From DASVAL01 sp035649575 (GTDB lineage Bacteria; Planctomycetota; UBA1135; UBA2386): DNA of 33,252 nt. Below are positions 9,901 to 16,809 of the stretch, piece after piece. The first letter of the stretch is position 1, and each line of letters opens with the position of its first letter. The DNA lies in the NCBI GenBank assembly GCA_035649575.1, contig DASRJH010000099.1, positions 1 to 33,252 of the forward strand, read 5' to 3'. The translations under genes and the position numbers were made by a program. The notes below the pieces were generated by a model that worked only from the letters and a program-made list of their open reading frames with translations, made no database searches and was not told the origin of the DNA.

Positions 9901-10135
9901 CGCGCCGACCGATGCCGAAGGCCGCACGACGATCGAGTGCGACATCGCGCCGTTCACGATCTGCGTGCTGCCGAAGAGCCTGCAGGATCCTGCCGCGGGG
10001 CGGGCGCACGTGCAGGCGCGGCTCGGGCAGCGGGATCCGTTCACCGACGTGTGGCTCGTCGTCGGTCGGTTCACTCCGCGCGCCGGCGAGACAGTGACGG
10101 TGGAGGTGCGCCTGCCGCCGGAATGGGAGCGTTGA
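6902..10135 (+). CDS. Membrane-tethered ECF sigma factor fused to carboxypeptidase-regulatory-like repeats, 1077 aa
   Basis: The N-terminus is a sigma factor: region 2 near residues 15-70 (SDADDVVQETALQAL) and region 4 near 105-157 (LPQPYRSALFARYL, then AEIAAQTGEPVGTIKTRLKR). A membrane helix follows at about 198-220 (KWALGGVAAAIAIAGTLVF). The remaining 850 residues carry about six CarboxypepD_reg-like beta units, for example VLRGRVVDADGAPVPDVGV, VRVQGSNGAVIAGATVRL, LEGVVLRNGAPLASAPVQL and VDVLVLDPSGKPVRNVVL. Topology predicts the sigma part in the cytoplasm and the repeats outside. Planctomycetes are known to have ECF factors with long C-terminal extensions; tethering implies control by release or by an outside signal, which is inference. 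GTG 6902 and ATG 6914 are both possible starts. It follows repeat copy 2. Confidence 0.9.
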   Translation: MTGDMRDNLERELRQHAAALRGLARDLVGASDADDVVQETALQALRMPPARGGALGGWLAGIVRHVASRHRRAEARRVRRESAVAREPIAAGAGAGEGDMLRFLTEAVLALPQPYRSALFARYLKDLDPAEIAAQTGEPVGTIKTRLKRGLVLLRERFDAREREHGGDWRAAFLGAFGLERVTAGTAAAGVIVMTAASKWALGGVAAAIAIAGTLVFSPLLSPAAGPAPASASDPVLAQTGAPRAAPADTAQMIATAAADLERTAAGPKDPPSAAEASACIVRGRCVDEAGAPRAGVHARLSGRGGNTERIAAWKLLHGEPTEVDQRAETGADGAFVFRLASLSPLMFGLALDGRGLARWRCSWNELAAGTTDLGDVVLAPGTVLRGRVVDADGAPVPDVGVHLERTPWESRDRGYEQQCSTSTRKDGSFRMYPLLAGDYKLGIDDQVIERPAVVALTGEPEQFVDVALKRLDDADAIRGIVVDDEGAPVRHVTVSPWVSGSGRIVVTDSEGRFRVMRREGMPARLRLSVNEAGYEWVQTEEIAWGRSDVRIVVAKGKGFAVLVVRASDGAPVEDYVLRVMPAGGSVNSVECEPRGDRHHAGGGEAVTGVRVGPHQVIVAPVDTQLAIGVVRTEVIASGAAPVVVRLAATRSRTVRVQGSNGAVIAGATVRLVDPLGGTLTEITKARALGEWMSFTGRKGLVLTAATTDANGEATLRAPDDRPLGLLLPGPGHVPHTIANVVFPDDGPLVVTVSTGATLRGTIGPEAAFAEIRRRAGIDGDEPASSTAWPSIQLWRRDGAGTHDPFPERERCSVKNDGAFELTGVPPGRWRIVVLCLLAKESGGRFLEEDGGFVDVADGEIVAHTIDLSAVLPGELEGVVLRNGAPLASAPVQLRMRLADHPDRQSHHVEDVTTDDAGRFHAQVRTGEYELTWAPVREMGCWVTVVAGERARVDVGKRTQQTFALATGKVDVLVLDPSGKPVRNVVLQCRDAGDVARFSFAPTDAEGRTTIECDIAPFTICVLPKSLQDPAAGRAHVQARLGQRDPFTDVWLVVGRFTPRAGETVTVEVRLPPEWER

Positions 10136-10142
10136 CCCCGCG

Positions 10143-10331
10143 GACACCCCGGACGAAGCGACGAAGGAGCTGATGCTCGACTTCTACCGGCGGCTCTGGG
10201 TCGGCAAGCAGCCTCCGCACACGGCGCTGTGGGCCGCGAAGATGCGCCTGCGCGATGCCGTCGACGAGCGCGGTGGGCGCTGGACACTTCGCGACTGGGC
10301 CGGCTGGGTGCTCACGGGCGCGTCCGATTGA
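10143..10331 (+). pseudogene. C-terminal remnant of a CHAT-type protein
   Basis: The frame ending at 10331 reads DTPDEATKELMLDFYRRLW and ends in RDWAGWVLTGASD. This matches the usual last 60 residues of CHAT-domain (caspase-like) proteins, where an LMxxFYRxLW helix and a final W-x-x-[FW]-x-L-x-G strand close the fold. The catalytic His and Cys, which lie upstream in the family, are absent: homology begins only about 8 nt after the stop of the tethered sigma gene. An ATG at 10173 could give a 52-residue peptide, but it would have no active site. I read it as the surviving 3' end of a deleted gene. Family assignment rests on pattern memory. Confidence 0.55.
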
Positions 10332-10365
10332 CCGCGCCGCGGTAGTTCGCTACAGCAGCCGAGCC

Positions 10366-10821
10366 ATGTCCACCACAGAAGCATCCGATCGCGTCGCGCT
10401 CGAAACTACGGTGACGGGCGTCGCGCACTTCATCGATCGCAAAGCGTGGCGCGAGCTGCGCGGGCTCTTCGCCGACAAGGTGCGAACCGACTACACATCG
10501 CTGTTCGGCGGCAAGCCGCAGGAGCAATCGGGCGACGCGCTGATCGACACGTGGCGCAAGCTGCTGGCGCCGATCGTGACGCAGCACCTGCTCGGCCCGA
10601 TCACGCTGTCGATCGAGGGTGCCGTCGCGACGGCGCACTGTCACGTGCGCGGCTATCACTTCGTGAAAGGGGCTGCCGGCGGCGACGAGTGGATGGTGGC
10701 CGGTCACTACGTCATGGAGCTCGCGAAGGCCGCTACCGCCTGGAGGATCCGTTCGATGACCCTCGAAACGTTCTACCAGACCGGGAACATGAAGCTGCTC
10801 GAGGTCGCGGGCGGCAGGTGA
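10366..10821 (+). CDS. SnoaL-like / NTF2-fold protein, 151 aa
   Basis: The sequence has the layout of a SnoaL-like NTF2 fold: an N-terminal helix pair (VTGVAHFIDRKAWRELRGLF), a strand (DYTSLFGG), a helix (ALIDTWRKLLAPI), then long strands (GPITLSIEGAVATAHCHVRG and WMVAGHYVMELAKA) and a final WRIRSMTLETFYQTGN segment. Members are small cone-shaped proteins that act as isomerases, cyclases or binding proteins, often of unknown substrate. The start at 10366 is the first ATG before the domain. A GCTACAGC lies just upstream and may be part of a promoter. It is convergent with the reverse-strand genes, ending 12 nt before the small ORF at 10834. Confidence 0.8.
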   Translation: MSTTEASDRVALETTVTGVAHFIDRKAWRELRGLFADKVRTDYTSLFGGKPQEQSGDALIDTWRKLLAPIVTQHLLGPITLSIEGAVATAHCHVRGYHFVKGAAGGDEWMVAGHYVMELAKAATAWRIRSMTLETFYQTGNMKLLEVAGGR

Positions 10822-10833
10822 GAGGGCCTCTGT

Positions 10834-11004
10834 TCAGCCGCGCACGACGAGCTCACCGCGGCCGCGGCGGCGCGTGCGGATGGTTCCCCCGTTGCCGAGC
10901 TCGAGGACGCCAGTGCCCCCTGACAAGCGCGTGCCGAGGCCCAAGCCCGTGATGTCGTGCTCGACGCCCCCGGCGACGCCGTAGACCACGAAGCGTTCGG
11001 GCAC
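10834..11004 (-). CDS. Small hypothetical protein, 56 aa
   Basis: A reverse-strand GTG at 11004 opens a 56-codon frame, MPERFVVYGVAGGVEHDITG at its start and RGRGELVVRG at its end. It begins 16 nt after the stop of the nucleotidyltransferase gene on the same strand. Nearly every third codon position is G or C, as in true genes of this window, while the overlapping frames read as low-complexity Ser/Ala/Arg. It could be a real small protein translated from the same message, or the surviving C-terminal end of a beta-rich protein. No family is recognised. Confidence 0.45.
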   Translation of the reverse strand: MPERFVVYGVAGGVEHDITGLGLGTRLSGGTGVLELGNGGTIRTRRRGRGELVVRG

Positions 11005-11020
11005 GACCGGCGATCGCAGC

Positions 11021-12070
11021 CTACTCGAGCGCCTCGACGACGACGTTCGCCGCGGTGGCCGCGTCGGGCCAACGCTTGCTGAGAGCCTTGGCGGCGCGCA
11101 CGACCTTCGTGGCGACGACCGGGCCCGGCTTCCCGAACACTTCGCACGCAGCGTGGAGATCGTCGCGACGGTCTTCGTGCAGCACCTCCAGCAACAGCGC
11201 GGCCTGATGCAGGTCCTTGCCGGCCTTCGTCTGCTGCTCGGCCGAACGCGTCTGGCTCACGAGCAGGTTGTGCAGCGCAAACCGCGCCGGCGCGGGCACG
11301 GTCACCAGCGTCGCACCGCCGTCCACGGTGGGGGCGGGCAACGCGTCGTCGATCAGCAGCGACAAGAACTTCACGGGCGCGGCCGCTGCGCCGAACCGGC
11401 GGATCGGGATCGGCGCACGATCGCTGTCCGAACCCGGCGTCAGCAGGTCGACGCGCAGCTGCTTGCCGCGCACCTTGAACGACGTCGACGGATGCCGGCG
11501 ATCGAATGCAGGCACCGGCACGAAGCCCATCTGCAAGCTGTCGAGCGCCTTTGGAATGTCGGCTTCGAGATTCGGCGCCGCGATCTCGACGTGGCCGGCG
11601 ACATCGACGTCTTCGGTGCGCCATGCACCCGCGGGCCAGGCGACGCCGAGCATGTTGCCGAGCAGCGCGAACGCGTGCGTCCCGACGAGCACGCCGCCGA
11701 GGCGGAACACTCCCGCATCCGCGAAGGCCCGCAACACGCGCGTCACGGCCTTCGACGGCGCGGTCTGACCCGCGGTGATCAGCAAGCGCGCGAGCCGCTC
11801 GACACGCGATCGATCCGCCGCGTTGGCGGTCCGGCCCTCGTGGTAATCGGCGACGATCCGTTCGATCGCCTTCGACTTCCGGCCCACGGCGAACTGGCGC
11901 TTGCTGCCACCCGGATCCGAGTACTGGAAGTACACGTACTCGCCGTTCGCGATCGCCTTCGTGTGAAAGCTCCCGGACAGGTGCGACCAGTCTCGGTCGG
12001 CTTCCTGCGCAAGCAGCAATGCGAGCAACTCGGCGTGCAGCGTCTGCGTGTCTTCGGGGTGGCGTTCCAT
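11021..12070 (-). CDS. GSU2403-family nucleotidyltransferase-fold protein (NTP_transf_8)
   Basis: This 349-residue protein matches the NTP_transf_8 family. An N-terminal helical domain (residues 1-110) includes the family-typical stretch YVYFQYSDPGGSKRQ. The nucleotidyltransferase core follows, with GTHAF at 130-134 and TEDVDVAG around 152-159, where the two aspartates (154 and 156) correspond to metal-binding acidic residues. The C-terminal half is helical. Biological substrates of the family are unknown; relatives in the wider fold modify RNA, proteins or antibiotics, and some act in toxin-antitoxin modules. The start is placed at the ATG at 12070, not the longer frame from 12133, because a 32-nt palindrome ends 2 nt before it and upstream residues do not look coding. 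Confidence 0.82.
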   Translation of the reverse strand: MERHPEDTQTLHAELLALLLAQEADRDWSHLSGSFHTKAIANGEYVYFQYSDPGGSKRQFAVGRKSKAIERIVADYHEGRTANAADRSRVERLARLLITAGQTAPSKAVTRVLRAFADAGVFRLGGVLVGTHAFALLGNMLGVAWPAGAWRTEDVDVAGHVEIAAPNLEADIPKALDSLQMGFVPVPAFDRRHPSTSFKVRGKQLRVDLLTPGSDSDRAPIPIRRFGAAAAPVKFLSLLIDDALPAPTVDGGATLVTVPAPARFALHNLLVSQTRSAEQQTKAGKDLHQAALLLEVLHEDRRDDLHAACEVFGKPGPVVATKVVRAAKALSKRWPDAATAANVVVEALE

Positions 12071-12072
12071 GA

Positions 12073-12104
12073 TTATACGCAGAGTATCACGACTCTGCGT
12101 ATAA
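12073..12104. promoter_or_regulatory. 13-bp perfect palindrome (operator or 5' hairpin) at the nucleotidyltransferase start
   Basis: TTATACGCAGAGT and its exact complement ACTCTGCGTATAA flank a 6-nt spacer (ATCACG). The site is far more AT-rich than its surroundings. Read on the gene's strand it contains TATACT and, just before the ATG, a perfect TATAAT. It could be an operator for a dimeric repressor covering the promoter, or a hairpin hiding the start codon. Its length and perfection make chance unlikely. Confidence 0.75.
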
Positions 12105-12253
12105 CGCGACGGCGGCGTCCTCGTTGGGCCCACGCGGCGCGGCTGCAGTCAGCGGCGGCGGCGCTCGGCGATCTCTTCCCGCAGCCTCTGCGCGAAAACG
12201 CATCGCCTTGCTGTCCGTTCTGACGCGCCGCTGCCGGCGTCACGCCGCTCGCT

Positions 12254-13357
12254 TCACTTGCGCGCGCGCCAGGCAGTCAGCAACTGCTTCTCGCGCTCGG
12301 CGGACAGCCCGGCCTTCGGCTGCGCCTGTCGCTCGGCCGGCAGCGTGCGCCACCACGCCAGCGTCTCCTTGGCTGTGACGTCGGTCGCCCGGAACTTCAG
12401 ACCGGCGGCGATCTCCTTCGTCACGTCGAAGCGTGCGAAGCCGGCCGTGCGCCCCTTCATGACCTGGAACGCCGGCAGCTCGCTGCCATACGGGCGCGCG
12501 TCGTTCTCGACGAGGAAGTCGGCGTCGACCCACACGAACGTGGCGTCGCCCTCGACACCCTTCTGGATGCTCTCGAGGAACTGGCGGAACGCCTGGCCGC
12601 CCTGCGGGCCGACCGCGTTGAACACGCCGAACGTCTTGCTCTCGAGCAGCGCGAGCTGGAACTCGGCGAGGTCGCGCACATCGATGTTCTGCACGTGGTC
12701 GCTGCCGTCGCCGGGCGCGAGCATCTCGCCGCCGCGCGCGACGCGCACCGGCCAATACGTGAAGCGGTCCGTGTCGTCGCCGGGGCCGATGATCAAACCG
12801 GGGCGCACGACCGTGACGCGGCCCGGCATCGCCGCGTGCGCCTTCTTCTCCGCGTAGGCCTTCGCGTGGCCGTAGGGCAGCGGCCGGCCTTCGGCGACCG
12901 GGCTGTTCTCGAGCGTCAGCACCGGCGCGTCGGCGTTCATCGGCACGCGGCTCGTGTCCGCGTAGACGGAGCGCGTCGACACGAACAAGTACTGCTCGGT
13001 CTGGTCCTTCAGCAGGCCCGCCGACTGCTCGACCCATTCGGGCGCGCTGCTCCGCGACGCGGACTCGTCGATCACGGCGTCCCACCTGCGCCCCTTCAGT
13101 GCCGCGAGGTCGTTGGCGCGGTCGCCGACGAGCTCTTCGACGTCCTTGCCGAACATGCCCTTGCCGCTGAGCCCGCGGTTGAACACCGTCACTTCGTGGC
13201 CGCGCGCGAGCGCCGCGCGCACGTTGTGCGGGCCGACGAAGCCGGTGCCGCCGAGGATCAGGATCTTCTTCTTGCGCAGGAGCAGATTCTCGGGATGCAA
13301 CACGGCGCACGCCACAAAGGCGGCGCTCGTACGCAGGAAGTCGCGGCGGCTGGTCAT
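12254..13357 (-). CDS. Tat-exported NAD-dependent epimerase/dehydratase-family protein
   Basis: The 367-residue protein begins with a Tat signal (MTSRRDFLRTSAAF) and then an extended-SDR Rossmann fold: nucleotide-binding GGTGFVG at 36-42, a serine/threonine strand FVSTRS near 125-130, and the YxxxK catalytic pair at 162-166 (YGHAK). The second half carries the variable substrate-binding lobe, including PGLIIGPGDDTDRF and HVQNIDVRDLAEF motifs typical of atypical SDRs related to plant chloroplast RNA-binding/isoflavone-reductase-like groups. Export of a folded, cofactor-loaded oxidoreductase fits the Tat route. The substrate is unknown. An AAAGGAG lies 7 nt before the ATG, a strong ribosome site, and a TAGGAT at 13405-13410 may be its -10 box. 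Confidence 0.88.
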   Translation of the reverse strand: MTSRRDFLRTSAAFVACAVLHPENLLLRKKKILILGGTGFVGPHNVRAALARGHEVTVFNRGLSGKGMFGKDVEELVGDRANDLAALKGRRWDAVIDESASRSSAPEWVEQSAGLLKDQTEQYLFVSTRSVYADTSRVPMNADAPVLTLENSPVAEGRPLPYGHAKAYAEKKAHAAMPGRVTVVRPGLIIGPGDDTDRFTYWPVRVARGGEMLAPGDGSDHVQNIDVRDLAEFQLALLESKTFGVFNAVGPQGGQAFRQFLESIQKGVEGDATFVWVDADFLVENDARPYGSELPAFQVMKGRTAGFARFDVTKEIAAGLKFRATDVTAKETLAWWRTLPAERQAQPKAGLSAEREKQLLTAWRARK

Positions 13358-13522
13358 CGGCGCTCCTTTCGATTCGCGCGGACGGCGTGCCCGCGCGGCC
13401 GAGGGATCCTACCGTGCAGGTGCGGCACTGACGCTACGATCCAAGCGGCTCGCCATGTTGGTTCCACGTCGTCGGCGCCGTGCGCGCCAACGGCGTCGCC
13501 GTGTCCGACCCGGGCCACGCGC

Positions 13523-15085
13523 TCAACGGCGCCGCAGCAGCAAGAATCCTGCGGCGAGACGGCAGTCGACGAGCTCGAAGTCGCCGTTTTTCCACGCCGC
13601 GAACAGCACCGACTTCTCGGGTTCGCCGAGACGCGGGTCGACGATCGCGTGGGTGACGCCGAGCAGGTCCCACTCGCGCCGGCATAGCGCCGCGAACTCG
13701 GCGCTGTCGCGCGCGCACGGCGTGTGCTCGGGCATCGGTGCCGGCATCACGGCGCGCCGTCCCGTCTGCACGTGCAGCCACGCGTCGACTTCCGTCGCGA
13801 TCACGGCGTGCGCCGGCACGACCTCGCGCACCGCCGCGGCGAGCTGCGCGTAACCGTCGATCGGGATGTTCTCGCGCCACATGCGCGCCGACGCGGCGCG
13901 ATCGAACTGCAGCAGCGCCACCGATGCGGGCAGCGACACGGCCGCGAACGCCGCGAACCAGACGCGCCAGCAGCGGCCCGTCCACTGCAGCAGCACCGCG
14001 AACACGACGGGCAGCACGGGCAGCGAGTAACGCCACGACGCGTCGCGCAGCACGAGTTGGACGAGCCACAACCCGCACGCGGCGCCGAACAGCGGCGGAC
14101 CACGCCGCGCCTGCCACGCCGCCGCGCCGACGATCGCGACACCGCCGGCGCCGGTGACGGCGACGAGCGCGGTGCGCGCGGCAGCGGGCAACACGTGCCA
14201 GACCTCGGGCGTGAACACGCCGGCGATCGCCTGCCGCACGGTCCCGCTCGACAGGTCGCGCAAGCGTTCGGGCAGCACCTCGCACAGTTGCGCGAAGTCG
14301 CGGCAGATCAGACCGCCGTAGCCCTGGTAGTAACGCAGGATCGCCGACTCGCCTTCGCTCGCGTTCGCCCACACCCAGAGCCACCACGGCAGCGCGAGCA
14401 TTCCCGCAGCCGCGAGCAGCTGCAGCGCGGCCCGCGGCCGCCGGCGGGCGGCGAGTTGCGCGGCCAGGAACACGAGCGGCACGAGCGCGATCGACTTCGC
14501 GAGCGAGCAGAGGCCGAGCAGCAGGCCGGCGCGAACGGGGTGGCCGCCGCCGTCTCGGCCGAGCGCGAGCAACGCGGCCGGCAGCAGCGTGAACAGCCAC
14601 GGTTCGGACATCGCGCACTGCACGACCTGCAGCCAGCCCGGTGCAAACGCCGCGAGCACGAGCACCGCCGCGCGCGGGGCCGCGCGCATTTGCAGGTGCA
14701 AGTGCAGCAGGCGTCCCCAGAAACACACGCCGATCGCCGCGATCACGAGGCCTGGCGCGACGAACCACCACGCGCGTGTGGGCGTCGCGCCGAGCTCCCA
14801 ACACAGCGCCAGCGCGGCGGGATGCAGCGGCGGATACCGCGTCTCGGCCGGGTTGCCCGGCAGCTGCGTCGTGCAGTAGTCGCCGCTCGCGAGCGCGTGC
14901 CCGAGTGCTATGTAGCAGGCATCGTCGTGCCAGAGGCCGTGCCACGGGAATCGCACCGCGCAGATCGCCGCGAACACGAACCAGGCTGCAGCGATCGCGG
15001 CCTCCGGCTGCTTTCCGATCGCCGCGAGCAGGCGGCGCGCAGCAACGACGAAGGAGTCTGGTTGGCGGTCCGGGCGGGCAGTCAA
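13523..15085 (-). CDS. GT-C-type integral membrane glycosyltransferase (ArnT/PMT-like)
   Basis: The protein has many hydrophobic helices. Near its start, helix 1 (around AAIAAAWFVFAAICAV) is followed by an outer loop carrying adjacent acidic residues at about 54-55 (WHDDACYIALGHALA) and then TRYPPLHPA, the layout of lipid-linked-sugar transferases of the GT39/ArnT type, where the first-loop acid is catalytic. A soluble C-terminal tail (about 150 residues) ends in AAGFLLLRRR. These enzymes move a sugar from a polyprenyl phosphate donor to lipid, protein or glycan outside the membrane. The start is uncertain: a TTG at 15085 gives 520 residues without overlapping the SRPBCC gene, while the open frame extends to 15430. 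No ribosome site decides it. Confidence 0.78.
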   Translation of the reverse strand: MTARPDRQPDSFVVAARRLLAAIGKQPEAAIAAAWFVFAAICAVRFPWHGLWHDDACYIALGHALASGDYCTTQLPGNPAETRYPPLHPAALALCWELGATPTRAWWFVAPGLVIAAIGVCFWGRLLHLHLQMRAAPRAAVLVLAAFAPGWLQVVQCAMSEPWLFTLLPAALLALGRDGGGHPVRAGLLLGLCSLAKSIALVPLVFLAAQLAARRRPRAALQLLAAAGMLALPWWLWVWANASEGESAILRYYQGYGGLICRDFAQLCEVLPERLRDLSSGTVRQAIAGVFTPEVWHVLPAAARTALVAVTGAGGVAIVGAAAWQARRGPPLFGAACGLWLVQLVLRDASWRYSLPVLPVVFAVLLQWTGRCWRVWFAAFAAVSLPASVALLQFDRAASARMWRENIPIDGYAQLAAAVREVVPAHAVIATEVDAWLHVQTGRRAVMPAPMPEHTPCARDSAEFAALCRREWDLLGVTHAIVDPRLGEPEKSVLFAAWKNGDFELVDCRLAAGFLLLRRR

Positions 15086-15227
15086 GCGGGCACCGAGGGA
15101 GATGGCGGGCGGCGCCCGAGGGGGAGGGGCGCTGCAGCACCCGGAATCGCAAGCGCTGCGCCAACGCGCGCGAACGCCGCGAAACCGGGCGATCGCAGCG
15201 CGAGCGAGTGTGGCCGTTACGAAGCCG

Positions 15228-15707
15228 CTACGGCAGAGCGCGCCCGCGGCCGGCGATGAGGCGCTGCGCTTGCAGCATGGCGCGGCGCGTCGATCGTGCG
15301 AGCTGCCAACGCGCGATCGCGCCAAAGCAGACGCCCAGGAACGCGTTCCTGAACACGATCGTGTTGTGCTGCGTCCACCGCGTGCCGCCGTCGACTGCGT
15401 CGTAGGTCCACGTGCCACCGCCACCGGCAAGCAACCAGGACCGAACCTCGCTCATCGCGAGGCTCGTTCGCCGCGGCCGGTCGAACACCTTGTACTGGAA
15501 CACACAATCGACGCCCCCGCGCATCCGAACGCGCACTCGAGGTGGTCCATCGCAGGCGAGGACTTCAGCCGCCATCACGCTCGCGTCCCACTCCGGTCGC
15601 CGCCGGTAGTCCTGCGTGAAGTCCCACACCTGATCCGGTGTTCGCGGGATGACGACGCTCTCGGTGACCGTGATCTGGCGGATCGCCAATGGTTCCTCGA
15701 TCGTCAT
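15228..15707 (-). CDS. SRPBCC (START/polyketide-cyclase-like) family protein, 159 aa
   Basis: The sequence has the opening signature of SRPBCC small-molecule-binding proteins: VTESVVIPRTPDQVWDFTQD, then YRRRPEWDASV, the helix-turn that begins the helix-grip fold. Strand pairs follow (RVRVRMRGGVDCVFQYKV, SWLLAGGGGTWTYDAV, TRWTQHNTIV) and a long C-terminal helix. Family members bind hydrophobic ligands or catalyse cyclase-type reactions; the ligand here is unknown. The ATG at 15707 is preceded directly by GCGTAGG, which could be either a very close ribosome site or a -10 box of a near-leaderless message. The gene diverges from the HEAT-like gene at 15858, with repeat copy 3 in the gap. Confidence 0.8.
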   Translation of the reverse strand: MTIEEPLAIRQITVTESVVIPRTPDQVWDFTQDYRRRPEWDASVMAAEVLACDGPPRVRVRMRGGVDCVFQYKVFDRPRRTSLAMSEVRSWLLAGGGGTWTYDAVDGGTRWTQHNTIVFRNAFLGVCFGAIARWQLARSTRRAMLQAQRLIAGRGRALP

Positions 15708-15760
15708 CCTACGCTGGCAATGGGGCAACGCAGCTCCGCGCCATGGTCTGCCGCAACGGG

Positions 15761-15819
15761 TTGACGGGGTCTCGCGGCGTAGGGATCGTGGGACCGTGAG
15801 GTTCGAGTCCGAACCGCAG
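15761..15819 (+). repeat. Dispersed intergenic element, copy 3 (in a divergent gap)
   Basis: A full copy whose hairpin is slightly shorter: GGTTCG, loop AGTC, CGAACC. It lies in the 150-nt gap between the divergent SRPBCC gene (-) and the HEAT-like gene (+), so no + strand gene ends nearby. The stem ends 42 nt before the GTG at 15858. This placement favours a promoter or leader role over a terminator. Confidence 0.85.
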
Positions 15820-15857
15820 CTTCGAAATCCTTGTCTCCCGTTCCGTAGTCGCGCGCC

Positions 15858-16673
15858 GTGAGCCCTGCCCCCGCTGCGTCGCCGCCGTTGCTCCCCGTTC
15901 TGCTCCTCGCCGCGGCGATGGGCGCCATGGCCGGCGCGGCAACGGCGTTCGCGATGACCGGCGCCGCCCAACCGTCGACGGTGCCGCAGCAACCGGACCC
16001 CGGCGTCGGCGAGTTGCGCGCGCGCCTCGAGCAGGTGGAGGCGGAATCGCGGACTGCGGTTCCGGTCGCGAGCGCCGTTCCTGTGGAACGCGCGGAAACC
16101 GTCGAACCGCAGCCTGCACTCCTGGCCAGCGATCCCGAGGTCGCGCGGCGGCTCGCGGCGCTGGAGCAGGCGTTCGCTGCGCTGCAACAGCGCGCTGCGC
16201 AGAGTGACGCCGTGCCCGCACCGGCGTCCCTCGTCAAGGAGCCGGATCCCGTCGACCGCGCGCGCCGCGTGCAGGAGAACCAGCAGCTGATCCTCGATGC
16301 ACGCAGCGACGACAAGGCGAAGCTGCGCGCGTGGAGCCAGCTGCGCGGCCTTGGCGACAGCTGGAACGACGCGGTCGTCGCGACGATGACGCACCTCGGC
16401 CTCACCTCGGCGGATGCGAAGGTGCGCGCCGACGTCTGGCGGCAGGCCGACGGCGGCTCGCGCGTGCACCCCGTGATGTGCAACGCGTTGCTGCTGGCGC
16501 TCGCCTCCGACGGCGACGCCAAAGTGCGCGACGAGGCGGCGGAGACGCTCGAGAACTACCTCGGCCAGCCGGTCGTGCGCCAGGCGCTCGAGCAGGCCTC
16601 GCGCCACGACGCCGACGAGAAGGTGCGCCGGCGCGCCGTCGAGACGCTGAGTCGCGTCGATCGCCGGCGGTGA
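15858..16673 (+). CDS. Membrane-anchored coiled-coil / HEAT-like repeat protein, paralogue A
   Basis: The 271-residue protein starts with an N-terminal hydrophobic helix (PLLPVLLLAAAMGAMAGAATA), continues with a predicted coiled coil (about residues 50-62 and 93-115, VGELRARLEQVEAE and VARRLAALEQAFAALQQ), then helical repeats of HEAT/armadillo type in the last 120 residues (KVRADVWRQADGG, DGDAKVRDEAAETLENYLG and DEKVRRRAVETL). Such domains usually bind other proteins. The start is a GTG. A second copy lies at 18723 with the same order and very similar C-terminal motifs, and both follow a copy of the dispersed element. Function unknown. Confidence 0.78.
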   Translation: MSPAPAASPPLLPVLLLAAAMGAMAGAATAFAMTGAAQPSTVPQQPDPGVGELRARLEQVEAESRTAVPVASAVPVERAETVEPQPALLASDPEVARRLAALEQAFAALQQRAAQSDAVPAPASLVKEPDPVDRARRVQENQQLILDARSDDKAKLRAWSQLRGLGDSWNDAVVATMTHLGLTSADAKVRADVWRQADGGSRVHPVMCNALLLALASDGDAKVRDEAAETLENYLGQPVVRQALEQASRHDADEKVRRRAVETLSRVDRRR

Positions 16674-16809
16674 CACGAGCTGCTGTCGGCTTGAATCGAG
16701 CTGGGGCAGTGGGTCGTGGCGTAGGGTGTGTACTGGATGCGTCGCGTGGTGAAGGACGCGAGAATCGAGTGGGTGCCCGGTCGCGGCCGCGATTCGCCCG
16801 GAGACCACC

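Noticed and set aside
12150..12215. Reverse-strand frame ending FAQRLREEIAERRRR before a stop
   Set aside because: Helical, arginine-rich low-complexity ending without a start codon or a family match. It could be a remnant but cannot be told from chance.
13440..13520. + strand frame WFHVVGAVRANGVAVSDPGHALNG
   Set aside because: Looks protein-like and has G/C third positions, but has no start, and the GT-C gene lies directly opposite downstream. Not enough length to support.
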